A program made the position numbers and the translations under genes. From the NCBI RefSeq assembly GCF_029688865.1, contig NZ_JARUKV010000003.1, positions 62,001 to 126,000 on the forward strand: a stretch of 64,000 nucleotides of DNA, given 5' to 3'. Origin of the DNA: Natronococcus sp. A-GB7 (lineage in GTDB: Archaea; Halobacteriota; Halobacteria; Halobacteriales; Natrialbaceae). Of the stretch, positions 34,634 through 43,372 are shown in pieces (position 1 is the stretch's first letter; each line of letters begins with the position of its first letter). A model generated the notes under the pieces. That model was not told where the DNA came from and searched no databases. It worked only from the letters and a program-made list of their open reading frames with translations.

Positions 34634-35209
34634 CTACTCGAACCGTTCGCCCGCCGGAATCGTCACCTCGAGCCAGTTCTCCTCCGGCGGCAGCGGACAG
34701 TCGAACGTCTCGCTGTAGGCACAGAACGGCGTGTACGCGAGGTTGAAGTCGACGACGAGTTCGTCGCCAGTCTCGAGGTCGCGATCCGCGGCGAGCTCCA
34801 TGTATCGCCCGCCCTCGTAGGTCTGCTGGCCCGTCGTCTTGTCCCGGAACGGAACGAAGTAGGGCTCCTCGTCCGGGCTCTCGAGCTGGTAGGCCGCCAG
34901 CTCGAAGGTGCCGTCCTCGAGGTCCTCGTCCTCCCGATCGAGTTCGAACTCGAGCGTGGCGGCCCGGAGGTAGCGCATCTCCCGGCCCGCAGTCGTGTCC
35001 ATCAGAACGACCTCCGGGTCGTCGTGGGCGGTTACGGTCGCGCTTACCCGATACGTCGCGTCGGGCTCGAAGTACTCCAGTCCCTCGAATCCCTCGCGGT
35101 CCTCGGGCGGCACCGGTGACTGGGGGTGTTCGGCGAAGAACTCGTCCTTCTCGGCGCGTTTGGATTTCAGTTCTGCGCGCCAGTCGTCGACGTCGATGGA
35201 ATCGCTCAT
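34634..35209 (-). CDS. DUF1684 family protein
   Basis: A protein of 191 residues (ATG 35209, MSDSIDVDDWRAELKSKRAE). The family's hallmark C-terminal half is clear: FVPFRDKTTGQQTYEGGRYM, VDFNLAYTPFCAYSETFDCP and LPPEENWLEVTIPAGE. DUF1684 proteins occur in many bacteria and haloarchaea; the function is not known. Soluble, acidic and complete. Confidence 0.9.
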   Translation of the reverse strand: MSDSIDVDDWRAELKSKRAEKDEFFAEHPQSPVPPEDREGFEGLEYFEPDATYRVSATVTAHDDPEVVLMDTTAGREMRYLRAATLEFELDREDEDLEDGTFELAAYQLESPDEEPYFVPFRDKTTGQQTYEGGRYMELAADRDLETGDELVVDFNLAYTPFCAYSETFDCPLPPEENWLEVTIPAGERFE

Positions 35210-35490
35210 ATCCTCGGTTGGGAAGCGAGACTGGAAGGCGTTGCGTTCGAGACCGGAAAAACGACTCCGCGAACTAGGGAGCCGCCGAAACACGAGTTGA
35301 CGGACGAATATCCGTTCCCGATCACGGAAGCCGAGGAATGGCGTCTGATCATGTAGGGGCTTCCAGGAGCTCACCTGGTTTTCGTTCGGGCATATCGGCT
35401 TGGTGCTCGGTCGGTGCAGCGTTCCGGCACACCGGAACGAGAGTCGAACGGTGAGTGCTATCGAGTTTATTTTATAATCCAATCTTCTAT

Positions 35491-35506
35491 ATTAGCCTCA
35501 TCTAAT
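35491..35506. promoter_or_regulatory. Operator copy 1 of the metal ABC operon
   Basis: attagcctcatctaat: 5-bp inverted arms attag/ctaat around a 6-bp spacer. It is 15/16 identical to the copy at 35621. Confidence 0.65.
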
Positions 35507-35620
35507 GATCTGTGTGAGAGCAGAAGCACCGATAAACTGCTCAAACAGCCACTAGATGCCTCATCTTCCGAGGACGGCCGAACGAGTAGGCAAGCTGTGT
35601 TGCAACCTGGCCCCAACCGA

Positions 35621-35636
35621 ATTAGCCTCGTCTAAT
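35621..35636. promoter_or_regulatory. Operator copy 2 of the metal ABC operon
   Basis: attagcctcgtctaat lies 53 bp before the ATG at 35689. The type resembles DtxR/MntR/SirR-family sites but differs from the TTTAGGC palindrome of the iron genes, suggesting a different regulator or metal. Confidence 0.7.
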
Positions 35637-35688
35637 AATAGACATAGAATCACAAACTATTTTACTTGGTGTCATGGAATGTGGGCCG

Positions 35689-36711
35689 ATGACAGATGTT
35701 TCGAAGACTGATCGATTAGGTCAGTCTCGTTCTACGCGCCGGGCCATTCTTGCTGCGGGCGCCGGAACGCTTGCCGCGAGTATCGCGGGCTGTCTCGACG
35801 AGGACCCGCAGTCTGGCAACGGCGACGACGGAGACGGAAACGGCGATGATCTAGAGAACGGAGCGGACGACGATTCCTACACCGTTGCCGCCGGGATGCC
35901 GGCGCTGTGGGACTTCACGCGGGAGGTCGGCGGCGATCACGTGAACGCCGTCGATCTGATTCCGACCGGCGAGCACGGCCACGACTACGAACCTGGGCCG
36001 GGGATCGTCGAGGAGATCGAGGACGCCGACGCCTTCGTCTATATGCGCGATTTCGCCGGCTGGATGGAAGACGCCGTCGCGGAGCTCGAGAACGACAACG
36101 ACACCGCCGTGATCGATGCGTCGGAAGGGATCGAGTTCTTCGATAGCCCCGCCGAAGACGACGACGAGCACTGGTGGATGGATCCGGTCGAGTGCCAGAA
36201 CGGCGTCGACAACATCGCCGACGGACTCTCGGATCTCGATCCCGATCACGCCGACGAGTACGACGAGAACGCCGCGGCGTTCAACGAGGAACTCGAAGCG
36301 ATCCACGAGGAGTTCGAGGAGCTGGTCGATCGCGCGACGCTAAACGAGATCGTCATCGGCACTCACGACTCCTTCCAGTGGTGGCACCGCCAGTACGATA
36401 TCGACATCTACTCGCCGATCGGCACGTCCCCGGACGGCGAGGCGTCCGCACAGGACATCGAGGAGGTCGAAAATCACATCGAGGAGTACGGTATCGAGCA
36501 CGTCCTCTACGACGTCGGCGAACCGGCACATCTCGCGGAATCGATCGCCGACGAGACGGACGCAGAGGTGCTCCCGATCTCGCCGGTGGAAACGCAACTC
36601 GACGAAACCACGGAGGTCGGGGACGTCCAGATGGAGCCGGACTGGGGCTACCTCGAGCACTACCGCGAAATCAACTTCCCATCGCTCGAGCGAGCCCTCC
36701 AGGTCGAGTGA
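35689..36711 (+). CDS. Metal (Mn/Zn) ABC transporter substrate-binding lipoprotein, ZnuA/TroA type
   Basis: A protein of 340 residues from ATG 35689 (MTDVSKTDRLGQ); an ATG at 35674 is possible. Tat/lipobox start STRRAILAAGAGTLAASIAG then C, followed by an acidic linker. Metal ligands can be placed at GEHGHDYEPGP, DEHWWMDP, IGTHDSFQWWHRQYDI and a late Asp in DETDAEVLPIS. The His-rich loop of zinc-specific ZnuA is replaced by an acidic DDDEH segment, which leans toward manganese (inference). First gene of a three-gene operon. Confidence 0.9.
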   Translation: MTDVSKTDRLGQSRSTRRAILAAGAGTLAASIAGCLDEDPQSGNGDDGDGNGDDLENGADDDSYTVAAGMPALWDFTREVGGDHVNAVDLIPTGEHGHDYEPGPGIVEEIEDADAFVYMRDFAGWMEDAVAELENDNDTAVIDASEGIEFFDSPAEDDDEHWWMDPVECQNGVDNIADGLSDLDPDHADEYDENAAAFNEELEAIHEEFEELVDRATLNEIVIGTHDSFQWWHRQYDIDIYSPIGTSPDGEASAQDIEEVENHIEEYGIEHVLYDVGEPAHLAESIADETDAEVLPISPVETQLDETTEVGDVQMEPDWGYLEHYREINFPSLERALQVE

Positions 36712-36755
36712 GCGTTAGCAGTCTCGAAAGATTTGGATAGCCTGAGGACAAGAGT

Positions 36756-37526
36756 ATGTTACCAACGTCAAAAATGGACCCCGCAATAGCCGCCGAGAAC
36801 GTCACGTTCGCGTACGACGACCAACCCGTAGTAAAAGACGTCTCTCTCACGGTCGAAGCTGGCGATTTCCTGGGACTGATCGGGCCGAACGGCTCCGGGA
36901 AGACGACCCTACTGAAAATCCTGCTTGGGTTACAGACGCCGGATACGGGTACGGTCGAACTGTTCGGCACCGACGCGACGTCGTTCGACGAGGGGACCCG
37001 TCTCGGCTACGTCTCACAGCAGTCCTCCGAAGCCGACACGACGATGCCGATCTCTGTCCGTGAGGTCGTGACGATGGGACGGTACGCCCACGCCGGTCTC
37101 TCGCCGCTCACGACCGACGATCACCGCATCGTCGACGACGTCCTCGAGCAGGTCGGTATCGCCGACCTGGCCGACCGGCAGATCAGTTCGCTCTCGGGCG
37201 GACAGAAACAGCGGACGTACATCGCTCGCGCGCTCGCGTCCGAAGCCGATCTGTTGGCGCTCGACGAGCCGACGGTCGGCGTCGACGCCGAATCGCGGGA
37301 CGCCTTCTACGATCTGTTACACGAGCTCAACGAGACGGGGATCACGATCGTTTTGATCGAACACGATATCGGCGTCGTCACCGAGCACGCCGACACGATC
37401 GCGTGTCTCAACCGCGAACTCTACGAACACTGCGGCACGGAACGGTTCCTCGAAACCGACGCACTCGAACGCGCGTTCAGTTCGGCGCGAGCGGCACGGT
37501 CGACGAGCGCCGCCTCCGGAGATTAA
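36756..37526 (+). CDS. Metal ABC transporter ATP-binding protein, ZnuC/MntB type
   Basis: A protein of 256 residues. Walker A GPNGSGKTT (near 50), Q-loop LGYVSQQSS, signature SLSGGQKQR and Walker B LLALDEPTVGVD, H-loop IVLIEHD. All catalytic residues are present. It follows the binding protein gene by 44 bp and precedes the permease by 2 bp. An in-frame start at MDPAIAAEN (36774) is also reasonable. Confidence 0.94.
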   Translation: MLPTSKMDPAIAAENVTFAYDDQPVVKDVSLTVEAGDFLGLIGPNGSGKTTLLKILLGLQTPDTGTVELFGTDATSFDEGTRLGYVSQQSSEADTTMPISVREVVTMGRYAHAGLSPLTTDDHRIVDDVLEQVGIADLADRQISSLSGGQKQRTYIARALASEADLLALDEPTVGVDAESRDAFYDLLHELNETGITIVLIEHDIGVVTEHADTIACLNRELYEHCGTERFLETDALERAFSSARAARSTSAASGD

Positions 37527-37528
37527 CG

Positions 37529-38494
37529 ATGGATGTCGATACGTTCCGGTCTCGGCGCGGACTGACGGCGGCCGCTGTCGGTCTCCCTGCGGCGGTGATC
37601 GCCACCGCCGCGTTCGTCTACTTGGCTTTTCCCCCGCTTTTCGACGCGTTCTGGGGAACGACGTGCGGAGCGATCGGTTCCTGGCTCGTCTGTAGTACGT
37701 TCCTTCAGCACGGCTTCACGACCGGCGTTCTCGTCGGGATCGCCGCACCGCTCGTCGGCGCCTACGTCGTCAACCGACAGATGGCGCTTATCGGAGAGGC
37801 CCTCGCCCACACCGCGTTCGGCGGTGTGGCGATCGGGCTCGTGGTCGGCGCGAGCGTCGAGTGGCTGAACTACCCGCTGGTCTTCGCGCTGGTCGCCGCC
37901 GTCCTCGCCGCGCTCGGACTCCAGTACCTCGCCGTGACGACGGACGCCTACGCCGACGTTCCGCTGGCGATCATCCTGACCGGGGGGTTCGCCGTCGGGG
38001 TCGCCGTCATCTCCTACGGCGAGGGCGTCGCGTTCGGTCGCGAGATCGAGAGCTACCTGTTCGGCAACATCCTGTTCGTTCCCTTCGAGAACGTCCAGCT
38101 GATGGTCGGGCTCACGATACTGGTCGTCGGTATGGTGGCGCTGACACACAAACAGCTGTTGTTCATCACGTTCGACCGCGAAGCGGCGCGACTGGCTCGC
38201 ATCGACGTCTGGTTCTACGATACGCTCCTGATCGTCGTGACGGCGCTGGTCGTCGTCGCGGCGATGCAGATCCTCGGTGCGATCCTCGTCGCCGCGATGC
38301 TCGTCGTTCCCGTCGCGGCCGCGATGCAACTGACGAGTAGCTTCAACCACGGCCTCGTTCTCTCGATCGTGTTCGGCGAGATCGCGGTTCTCGCCGGCAT
38401 CTTCTCCTCGTACTACCTCGACATTGCGACCGGACCGGCGATCGTTCTCGTCGCGATCGCGATCTACGTGTTCGCGATCCTCAACAACAGATAA
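37529..38494 (+). CDS. Metal ABC transporter permease, ZnuB/MntA type (ABC-3 family)
   Basis: A protein of 321 residues with about eight membrane helices. Typical ABC-3 features are LVGAYVVNRQMALIGEALAH then TAFGGVAIG, the FGNILFVPFENVQLM region, and LLIVVTALVVVAAMQILGAI then LVAAMLVVPVAAA. The start MDVDTFRSRRGLTAA is 2 bp after the ATPase gene. It completes the operon. Confidence 0.93.
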   Translation: MDVDTFRSRRGLTAAAVGLPAAVIATAAFVYLAFPPLFDAFWGTTCGAIGSWLVCSTFLQHGFTTGVLVGIAAPLVGAYVVNRQMALIGEALAHTAFGGVAIGLVVGASVEWLNYPLVFALVAAVLAALGLQYLAVTTDAYADVPLAIILTGGFAVGVAVISYGEGVAFGREIESYLFGNILFVPFENVQLMVGLTILVVGMVALTHKQLLFITFDREAARLARIDVWFYDTLLIVVTALVVVAAMQILGAILVAAMLVVPVAAAMQLTSSFNHGLVLSIVFGEIAVLAGIFSSYYLDIATGPAIVLVAIAIYVFAILNNR

Positions 38495-38552
38495 CGTCGA
38501 AACAATGATCAATAAAACAACGTCTATTATCAAAGAGGTGAACTGAACGCGT

Positions 38553-39176
38553 ATGTGGCCCTGGGAACACGCGATCATGGGGTACGTCGCGTACTCGCTG
38601 TTCTGTCACGTCTACTACCGCGACTCCCCGGGTGGGCTCGAGGCGTTCGCGGTCGTCTTCGCCTCCGTCCTTCCCGACCTGATCGACAAACCGCTGGCCT
38701 GGGAGTACGGCGTCTTCGAGGTCGGCTACGCGATCGGTCATTCGATCTTCTTCGCCGTCCCGCTGTCGATCGCCGTCGGCGCGCTCGCCCGGTCGTACGG
38801 CCGCCCTCGAGCCGGAATCGCGTTCGCCGTCGGCTACCTGCTACATCTGCCCGCCGATATCGTCGACGGCTACGTTCGGGACGACCACCTCAGCTTCTGG
38901 ATCGTACTGTGGCCGTTCCGCCAGGACGAGGTTCACCACCACGCCCACGAGCACACCGGATTCACGGATCAGTTCTTCGTCCTTCTGGGCACCTACCACC
39001 AGGAGCTGTTCTCCGACGACCCGTCGACGTACGCCCTGCTCATGCTCGGTGCGACCGGCTTTGCCGCTCTCCTGTGGCTCTACGACGGCGCACCGGTCCT
39101 CCGCGAGTCGGTCCTCGCGGTCAAACGCGGGCTCGAGCGATCGGTCGAACTAGTAACCGACTCCCGGAGCCGCTGA
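38553..39176 (+). CDS. Membrane-bound metal-dependent hydrolase (YdjM/DUF457-like)
   Basis: A protein of 207 residues. WPWEHAIMGYVAYSLFCH at the start, SVLPDLIDKP, GHSIFFAVPL, YLLHLPADIVD and DEVHHHAHEH supply the His/Asp pattern of this family; four or so membrane segments. It follows the metal transporter operon by 58 bp with an AT-rich gap, so co-regulation is possible but not shown. Substrate unknown. Confidence 0.8.
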   Translation: MWPWEHAIMGYVAYSLFCHVYYRDSPGGLEAFAVVFASVLPDLIDKPLAWEYGVFEVGYAIGHSIFFAVPLSIAVGALARSYGRPRAGIAFAVGYLLHLPADIVDGYVRDDHLSFWIVLWPFRQDEVHHHAHEHTGFTDQFFVLLGTYHQELFSDDPSTYALLMLGATGFAALLWLYDGAPVLRESVLAVKRGLERSVELVTDSRSR

Positions 39177-39258
39177 CGCGAGCGGGCGTCGGTCCTCCCT
39201 CCTGAGGTTTATAGCCGAAGCCGCGGCTACGGTTCGTCAACGCTATGAGCGACCGACG

Positions 39259-41640
39259 ATGAGTACGGCAGGAATGACCGACTGGCGCTCGATCTTCGGC
39301 CACCCCCAGCCCTACGACGAGCAGGTCGACGGTATCGAAACCGCCGTCGAAACCGCTCGAGACGGCGGCTACACCGTCGTCGAGGGAGCCTGTGGCACCG
39401 GAAAGACGATGATCGCGCTCACCGCCGGGATCGACCTCGTGCGCGATCCCGACACCGACTACGAGCGCGTCTTCGTCCTCACGAGCGTCAAACAGCAGCT
39501 GCGCCAGTTCGAGGCCGACCTCGAGACCATCAACGAGAACCTCCCCGACGACTGGAACCCCGTCTCGGGGCTGACCCTCGTCGGGAAGGCCGACGTCTGT
39601 CCGTACAACCGCGCAGGTGCAGGAGATATCGACGATCGAAACGTCTACGACCGCTGTGAGAGCCTGCGGGATCGAACCCGCGAACTGACCGGCGAGGGCG
39701 GCGAGACGACCGCGGGCACGCTGACCGCCCGCGCCCGCCAGCAACAGACCGGCCTCGCCGACAGCGGCTCGTCGGGATCGACGGGTCGATTCCTCGAGAC
39801 CGCCGGGGAGACCGCGGCCTACCCGCCGGAGATGCCGACCTACGGCGACGGCGGCGCGGTCGGCGCCGAGACGGAGTACTGCCCGTTCTACGCCCAGTAC
39901 CTCGAGGACCTGCCCGACGAGGAGGACGGCGACGCCGCCGAGGCCGTCCCCTTCGACTTCACCGCGACCGGGATGCTGACCCCGGACGATCTCGTCGCCC
40001 GCTCGGTCCGCAACGGCACCTGTCCACACTCCGTGATGGGCGCCGCGCTTGGCCACGTCGAGGTCGTCCTCGGCAACTACTACCACGCGTTCGATCCGAC
40101 CACGACGACCGCGTTCACGGGTGCCCTGCTCGACGACTCGACGTTCGTCGTCTGCGACGAGGCCCACATGCTCGAGCCCCGCGTGCGCGATCTGGTCAGC
40201 GACGGCGTCGCGGACGGGACCCTCCGGGACGCCGAGACGGAGCTCTCTCGAGTGCTCCAGCCGATCAAGTTCGAGCGCGAGGGTCGGGAGGCCCAGGGTG
40301 GCTCGAAGACCGCCGACGCCGACCTCGTTCGGGGCGAACTCGAGGACAGCGACGTCTCTTTCGAGGAGCTCTCCCGTACCCTCGAATTCGTTCGTGACCT
40401 CCGGGAGGAACTCGATCGTCGCGTCACCGCCCACCTCGACCGGAACCACAGGGGGTGGCAGTCGAATCCGACCGAGCTCTCGGACGCGGAGATCCCGCTC
40501 CGGGACCCCCAGGAACCGGCCGTCGACGAACTCACCGAGTGGGCTGCCGACGCGGGGTACAGCGACGCCGTCTGGGTCCGTGCCGAGGCCGTCGGTGCCG
40601 TCGTCGAGCGCGTGTTGAACGAGGCCGAGGACGAGGACAGAACCCGGGCAGCGCCCGCCGTCGGTCGCCTGCTGGGCGAGTGGTACCGCCGGGATCACAC
40701 CGACTACTTCCGGGAGGTCGAACTCGAGCGCACCTGGGACGAGACCGAGCCGGCCGACTCCTGGCGACGGGCCTACACCGCCCGACTCGCCCTGCACAAC
40801 TGCGTGCCAAGCGAGGCCATCGGCGACCGCCTGGCGGCGTTCGGCGGGGGAATCCTGATGAGCGCGACCCTCGAGCCGGTCGACGCGTTCACCGAGGTAA
40901 CGGGACTCGACTACCTCGCGGACGAGGGGGACAGACCGGTGGTCGAACGCCGCTACGGCCTGCACTTCCCCGAGGAGAACCGCGAGAGCTTCGCAGTCGC
41001 CGCGCCGAAGTTCACATACGACAACCGGGGTCGACCCGGCGAGAGCAACCCGACGCGCACCCACTACGCCGACGCCGTCGCGAAGGTCGCCCGGCTCCCA
41101 GGTAACGTGCTCGTCGGGATGCCCAGCTACGCGGAAGCCGAGTGGATCGCGGGCGCCCTCGAGGGCCGGATCGGCAAACCCGTGCTGCTCGACGCCGCCA
41201 GCGACGACGAGACGACCCAGTCGCTCAAGAACGACTTCTTCGCGGGCGAGGGGAAGGTGCTCGTCACGAGCCTGCGGGGCACGCTCACCGAGGGGGTCGA
41301 CTACAGCGGCGACCGACTCTCCGCAGCCGTGGTCTGTGGCGTCCCGATCGTCAACACCTCGAGCCCGCGGACGACGGCCGTCCGTCGGGCCTACGACGAC
41401 GCCTTCGGCGACGGGTTCGAGTACGCGCTGACGATCCCGGCGGTCCGGAAGACCCGCCAGGCCGTCGGGCGAGTCATCCGCTCGGCCGACGACGTCGGCG
41501 TGCGAGTGTTGCTCGACGAGCGCTACGCCCGAAACAGCTGGGACTCGGTGCGGGAGTACCTCCCCGACGACGGCGAGTTCCAGCCCGTCAGCCCCGACAT
41601 GCTCGAGATGGGGCTCGACCGGTTCCGGTCGCGGCTCTAA
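39259..41640 (+). CDS. Rad3/XPD-like (DinG-family) DNA helicase
   Basis: SF2 helicase of 793 residues. Walker A GACGTGKTM (about 43-51), DEAH box VVCDEAHML (about 300), motif VI QAVGRVIRSADD (about 735-745). Cysteines between motifs I and II (DVCPYN, YDRCES, EYCPFY, TCPHSV) match the four iron-sulfur cluster ligands of XPD/DinG. A low-complexity insert lies between the cysteine pairs. Haloarchaea carry several Rad3 paralogues. ATG 39274 (MTDWRSIFG) is an alternative start. Confidence 0.9.
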   Translation: MSTAGMTDWRSIFGHPQPYDEQVDGIETAVETARDGGYTVVEGACGTGKTMIALTAGIDLVRDPDTDYERVFVLTSVKQQLRQFEADLETINENLPDDWNPVSGLTLVGKADVCPYNRAGAGDIDDRNVYDRCESLRDRTRELTGEGGETTAGTLTARARQQQTGLADSGSSGSTGRFLETAGETAAYPPEMPTYGDGGAVGAETEYCPFYAQYLEDLPDEEDGDAAEAVPFDFTATGMLTPDDLVARSVRNGTCPHSVMGAALGHVEVVLGNYYHAFDPTTTTAFTGALLDDSTFVVCDEAHMLEPRVRDLVSDGVADGTLRDAETELSRVLQPIKFEREGREAQGGSKTADADLVRGELEDSDVSFEELSRTLEFVRDLREELDRRVTAHLDRNHRGWQSNPTELSDAEIPLRDPQEPAVDELTEWAADAGYSDAVWVRAEAVGAVVERVLNEAEDEDRTRAAPAVGRLLGEWYRRDHTDYFREVELERTWDETEPADSWRRAYTARLALHNCVPSEAIGDRLAAFGGGILMSATLEPVDAFTEVTGLDYLADEGDRPVVERRYGLHFPEENRESFAVAAPKFTYDNRGRPGESNPTRTHYADAVAKVARLPGNVLVGMPSYAEAEWIAGALEGRIGKPVLLDAASDDETTQSLKNDFFAGEGKVLVTSLRGTLTEGVDYSGDRLSAAVVCGVPIVNTSSPRTTAVRRAYDDAFGDGFEYALTIPAVRKTRQAVGRVIRSADDVGVRVLLDERYARNSWDSVREYLPDDGEFQPVSPDMLEMGLDRFRSRL

Positions 41641-41697
41641 CCGCTTTCGGCCGGGTGGATCCGATTGGTCTATCGACGGTCCCGGTCGGCACTCGAC

Positions 41698-42006
41698 TCA
41701 CGGCGATTTTCGAACCGTGACGGTCCTGGTCGGCGTCTCCGCGTACAGTGAGTACAGCAGGACCGCACAGCCGCCGGCGGTGAACGAACTCTGGACGGCG
41801 ACTCCAAGCGCGATCCGACCGGCGAGGAGGTGGACCGCTCCACCGAGAACCGAGCCGGCGACGAGTAGCCCGAATCCGATGGCGACCGCCCGAAGCGGTC
41901 CGGCTCCGGTTCGTCGAAACGCACGGTATGCGAGCACTGCGACCGCGCCGCCGGTGAGCAACGTTGCCGTGTTCGCCGTCGCGATGAGGACGCTGTATTC
42001 GTTCAT
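41698..42006 (-). CDS. Small membrane protein, 102 residues
   Basis: Three hydrophobic segments (about 4-25, 40-63, 70-88) starting MNEYSVLIATANTATLLTGG. No motif. It resembles a class of small haloarchaeal three-helix membrane proteins of unknown function. Isolated between the helicase and the thiamine-type binding protein gene. Confidence 0.65.
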   Translation of the reverse strand: MNEYSVLIATANTATLLTGGAVAVLAYRAFRRTGAGPLRAVAIGFGLLVAGSVLGGAVHLLAGRIALGVAVQSSFTAGGCAVLLYSLYAETPTRTVTVRKSP

Positions 42007-42123
42007 GGAATCCCTCGATCCTCGAGCAGAGGCGGCGCTCGAGGACGCGTTCGTTCGCCGCTGGGTCGCCCTGGTACTTCAGTCGGGTAGCCGGTTCCCA
42101 CTCGAGCGGAACCGTCGGGTCCG

Positions 42124-43263
42124 TTACTCCGCGAGCGTCTCCGCCCACTCGTCGACCCACCGCTCGAGGTCGGAGCGGAGTCGATCGTACCCCACCGAGA
42201 CGGGCTCGGACGGAACCGCCGCGCTCTCCTCGAACGTCTCGTCGAGCTCGAGGAACGCTCGGCTGAGCGCCGGTATCACGGAGTGACGCTCGGCGAACTC
42301 GGCCTGGACATCGCTCGAGAGCAGGAAGTTCAGGAAGTCGTAGGCGAGATCCACCTCCTCGGCATCCTCGAAGATGGCCGCGCCGACCGGCGTCTCGTAC
42401 CCCTGTCCGTTCGGAAACGCGAGCTCCCAGTCGTCGGTCTCCAACCCCTCGCGCTCGGCGAAGGCGGCGTCGGTCGAGTAGCCGACCGCGAGCGGACGAT
42501 CGCCGTCGGCGAACGCGGTCGTCGACGCCGTCCAGTCGTTGACGAGTTCGAGTCCGTTCTCCTCGAGGTCGCCCCAGTAGCGGCGGTAGCCGTCGTCGCC
42601 GACTGTCTCGATCGTCCAGAGCAGGAAGGCGAGGCCGGCGTCGGAGCGGTCGGCGCGCGGAACGAGTAGGCTGTCCTCGTACTCGTCGTCGAGCAGGTCG
42701 GCGAGGTCGTCGGGCTCCTCGAGTTCGCTCTCGTCGTACCACAGACAGCTGTATCGGACGCCGGCCGGAACGGCGCGTCCCGAGGGATCCCCGAACTCGA
42801 GGTCGTCGCGGATCCGCTCGGTCGCCGGAAGCCGATCCCCGCCGAGTTCCCGAAACAGGGCGTTCGCCGCGAGATCGGCGTCGAGTCGGGCGAGATCCGA
42901 CGGCGTGAGCCCGAGGTAGACGTCGGCGTCGATCTCCGCACCCTGGTCGACCCGTCTGCGGTAGTGATCGAGACCGGCCTCCGGAATCGTCCACTGGAGC
43001 TCGGCGTCGGGAAACTCCTCCTCGAAGGCCTCCTTGATCCACTCGCCGACGGCCCGCTCGCCGACGACCATCGACTCGGTCGTCGCCACTCGGAACGTCC
43101 CCTCGAGGTCGGGGTCGTCCGGCTCGGTGTCGTCGCGCTCGGTCGCGTCGGTCGCCTCCTCGTCCCCGTCGTCCTCATCCTCCTCCTCGTCGCGGGAGAA
43201 ACAGCCGGCCGTCCCGGCGAGCGCTCCGACGCCGACGGCCCGCACGACCGAACGCCGATTCAT
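42124..43263 (-). CDS. Thiamine-type ABC transporter substrate-binding lipoprotein (TbpA-like)
   Basis: A protein of 379 residues from ATG 43263. Tat lipoprotein start MNRRSVVRAVGVGALAGTAG then C, followed by an acidic linker. TbpA-like features: EIDADVYLGLTPSDLARLD, VPAGVRYSCLWYDESEL, LLVPRADRSDAGLAFLLWTI and the C-terminal SDVQAEFAERHSVIPA. Family suggests thiamine or a similar cation; iron is less likely because no YY pair is seen. Neither permease nor ATPase is adjacent. Confidence 0.8.
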   Translation of the reverse strand: MNRRSVVRAVGVGALAGTAGCFSRDEEEDEDDGDEEATDATERDDTEPDDPDLEGTFRVATTESMVVGERAVGEWIKEAFEEEFPDAELQWTIPEAGLDHYRRRVDQGAEIDADVYLGLTPSDLARLDADLAANALFRELGGDRLPATERIRDDLEFGDPSGRAVPAGVRYSCLWYDESELEEPDDLADLLDDEYEDSLLVPRADRSDAGLAFLLWTIETVGDDGYRRYWGDLEENGLELVNDWTASTTAFADGDRPLAVGYSTDAAFAEREGLETDDWELAFPNGQGYETPVGAAIFEDAEEVDLAYDFLNFLLSSDVQAEFAERHSVIPALSRAFLELDETFEESAAVPSEPVSVGYDRLRSDLERWVDEWAETLAE

Positions 43264-43372
43264 GGTGGGAGTGACACGCCGTGCCGTCTTAAGCGCCGGG
43301 ATCATCCGGCGGATACCGGTCGGCGCGCCCCCGTCACGGAAAGGCTTTGACGGTCGACGGCCATCGGCCCGT

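Larger units (their letters stand above)
35210..35688. promoter_or_regulatory. Control region of the Mn/Zn-type ABC operon
   Basis: 479 bp without a gene, AT-rich from about 35440. It contains two operator copies (35491-35506 and 35621-35636) and a TATA-like tttataat at about 35470-35477. Nothing else recognised. Confidence 0.6.

Noticed and set aside
39121-41064. Minus-strand frame of 647 codons
   Set aside because: Antisense to the Rad3/XPD-like helicase with intact helicase and cysteine motifs.
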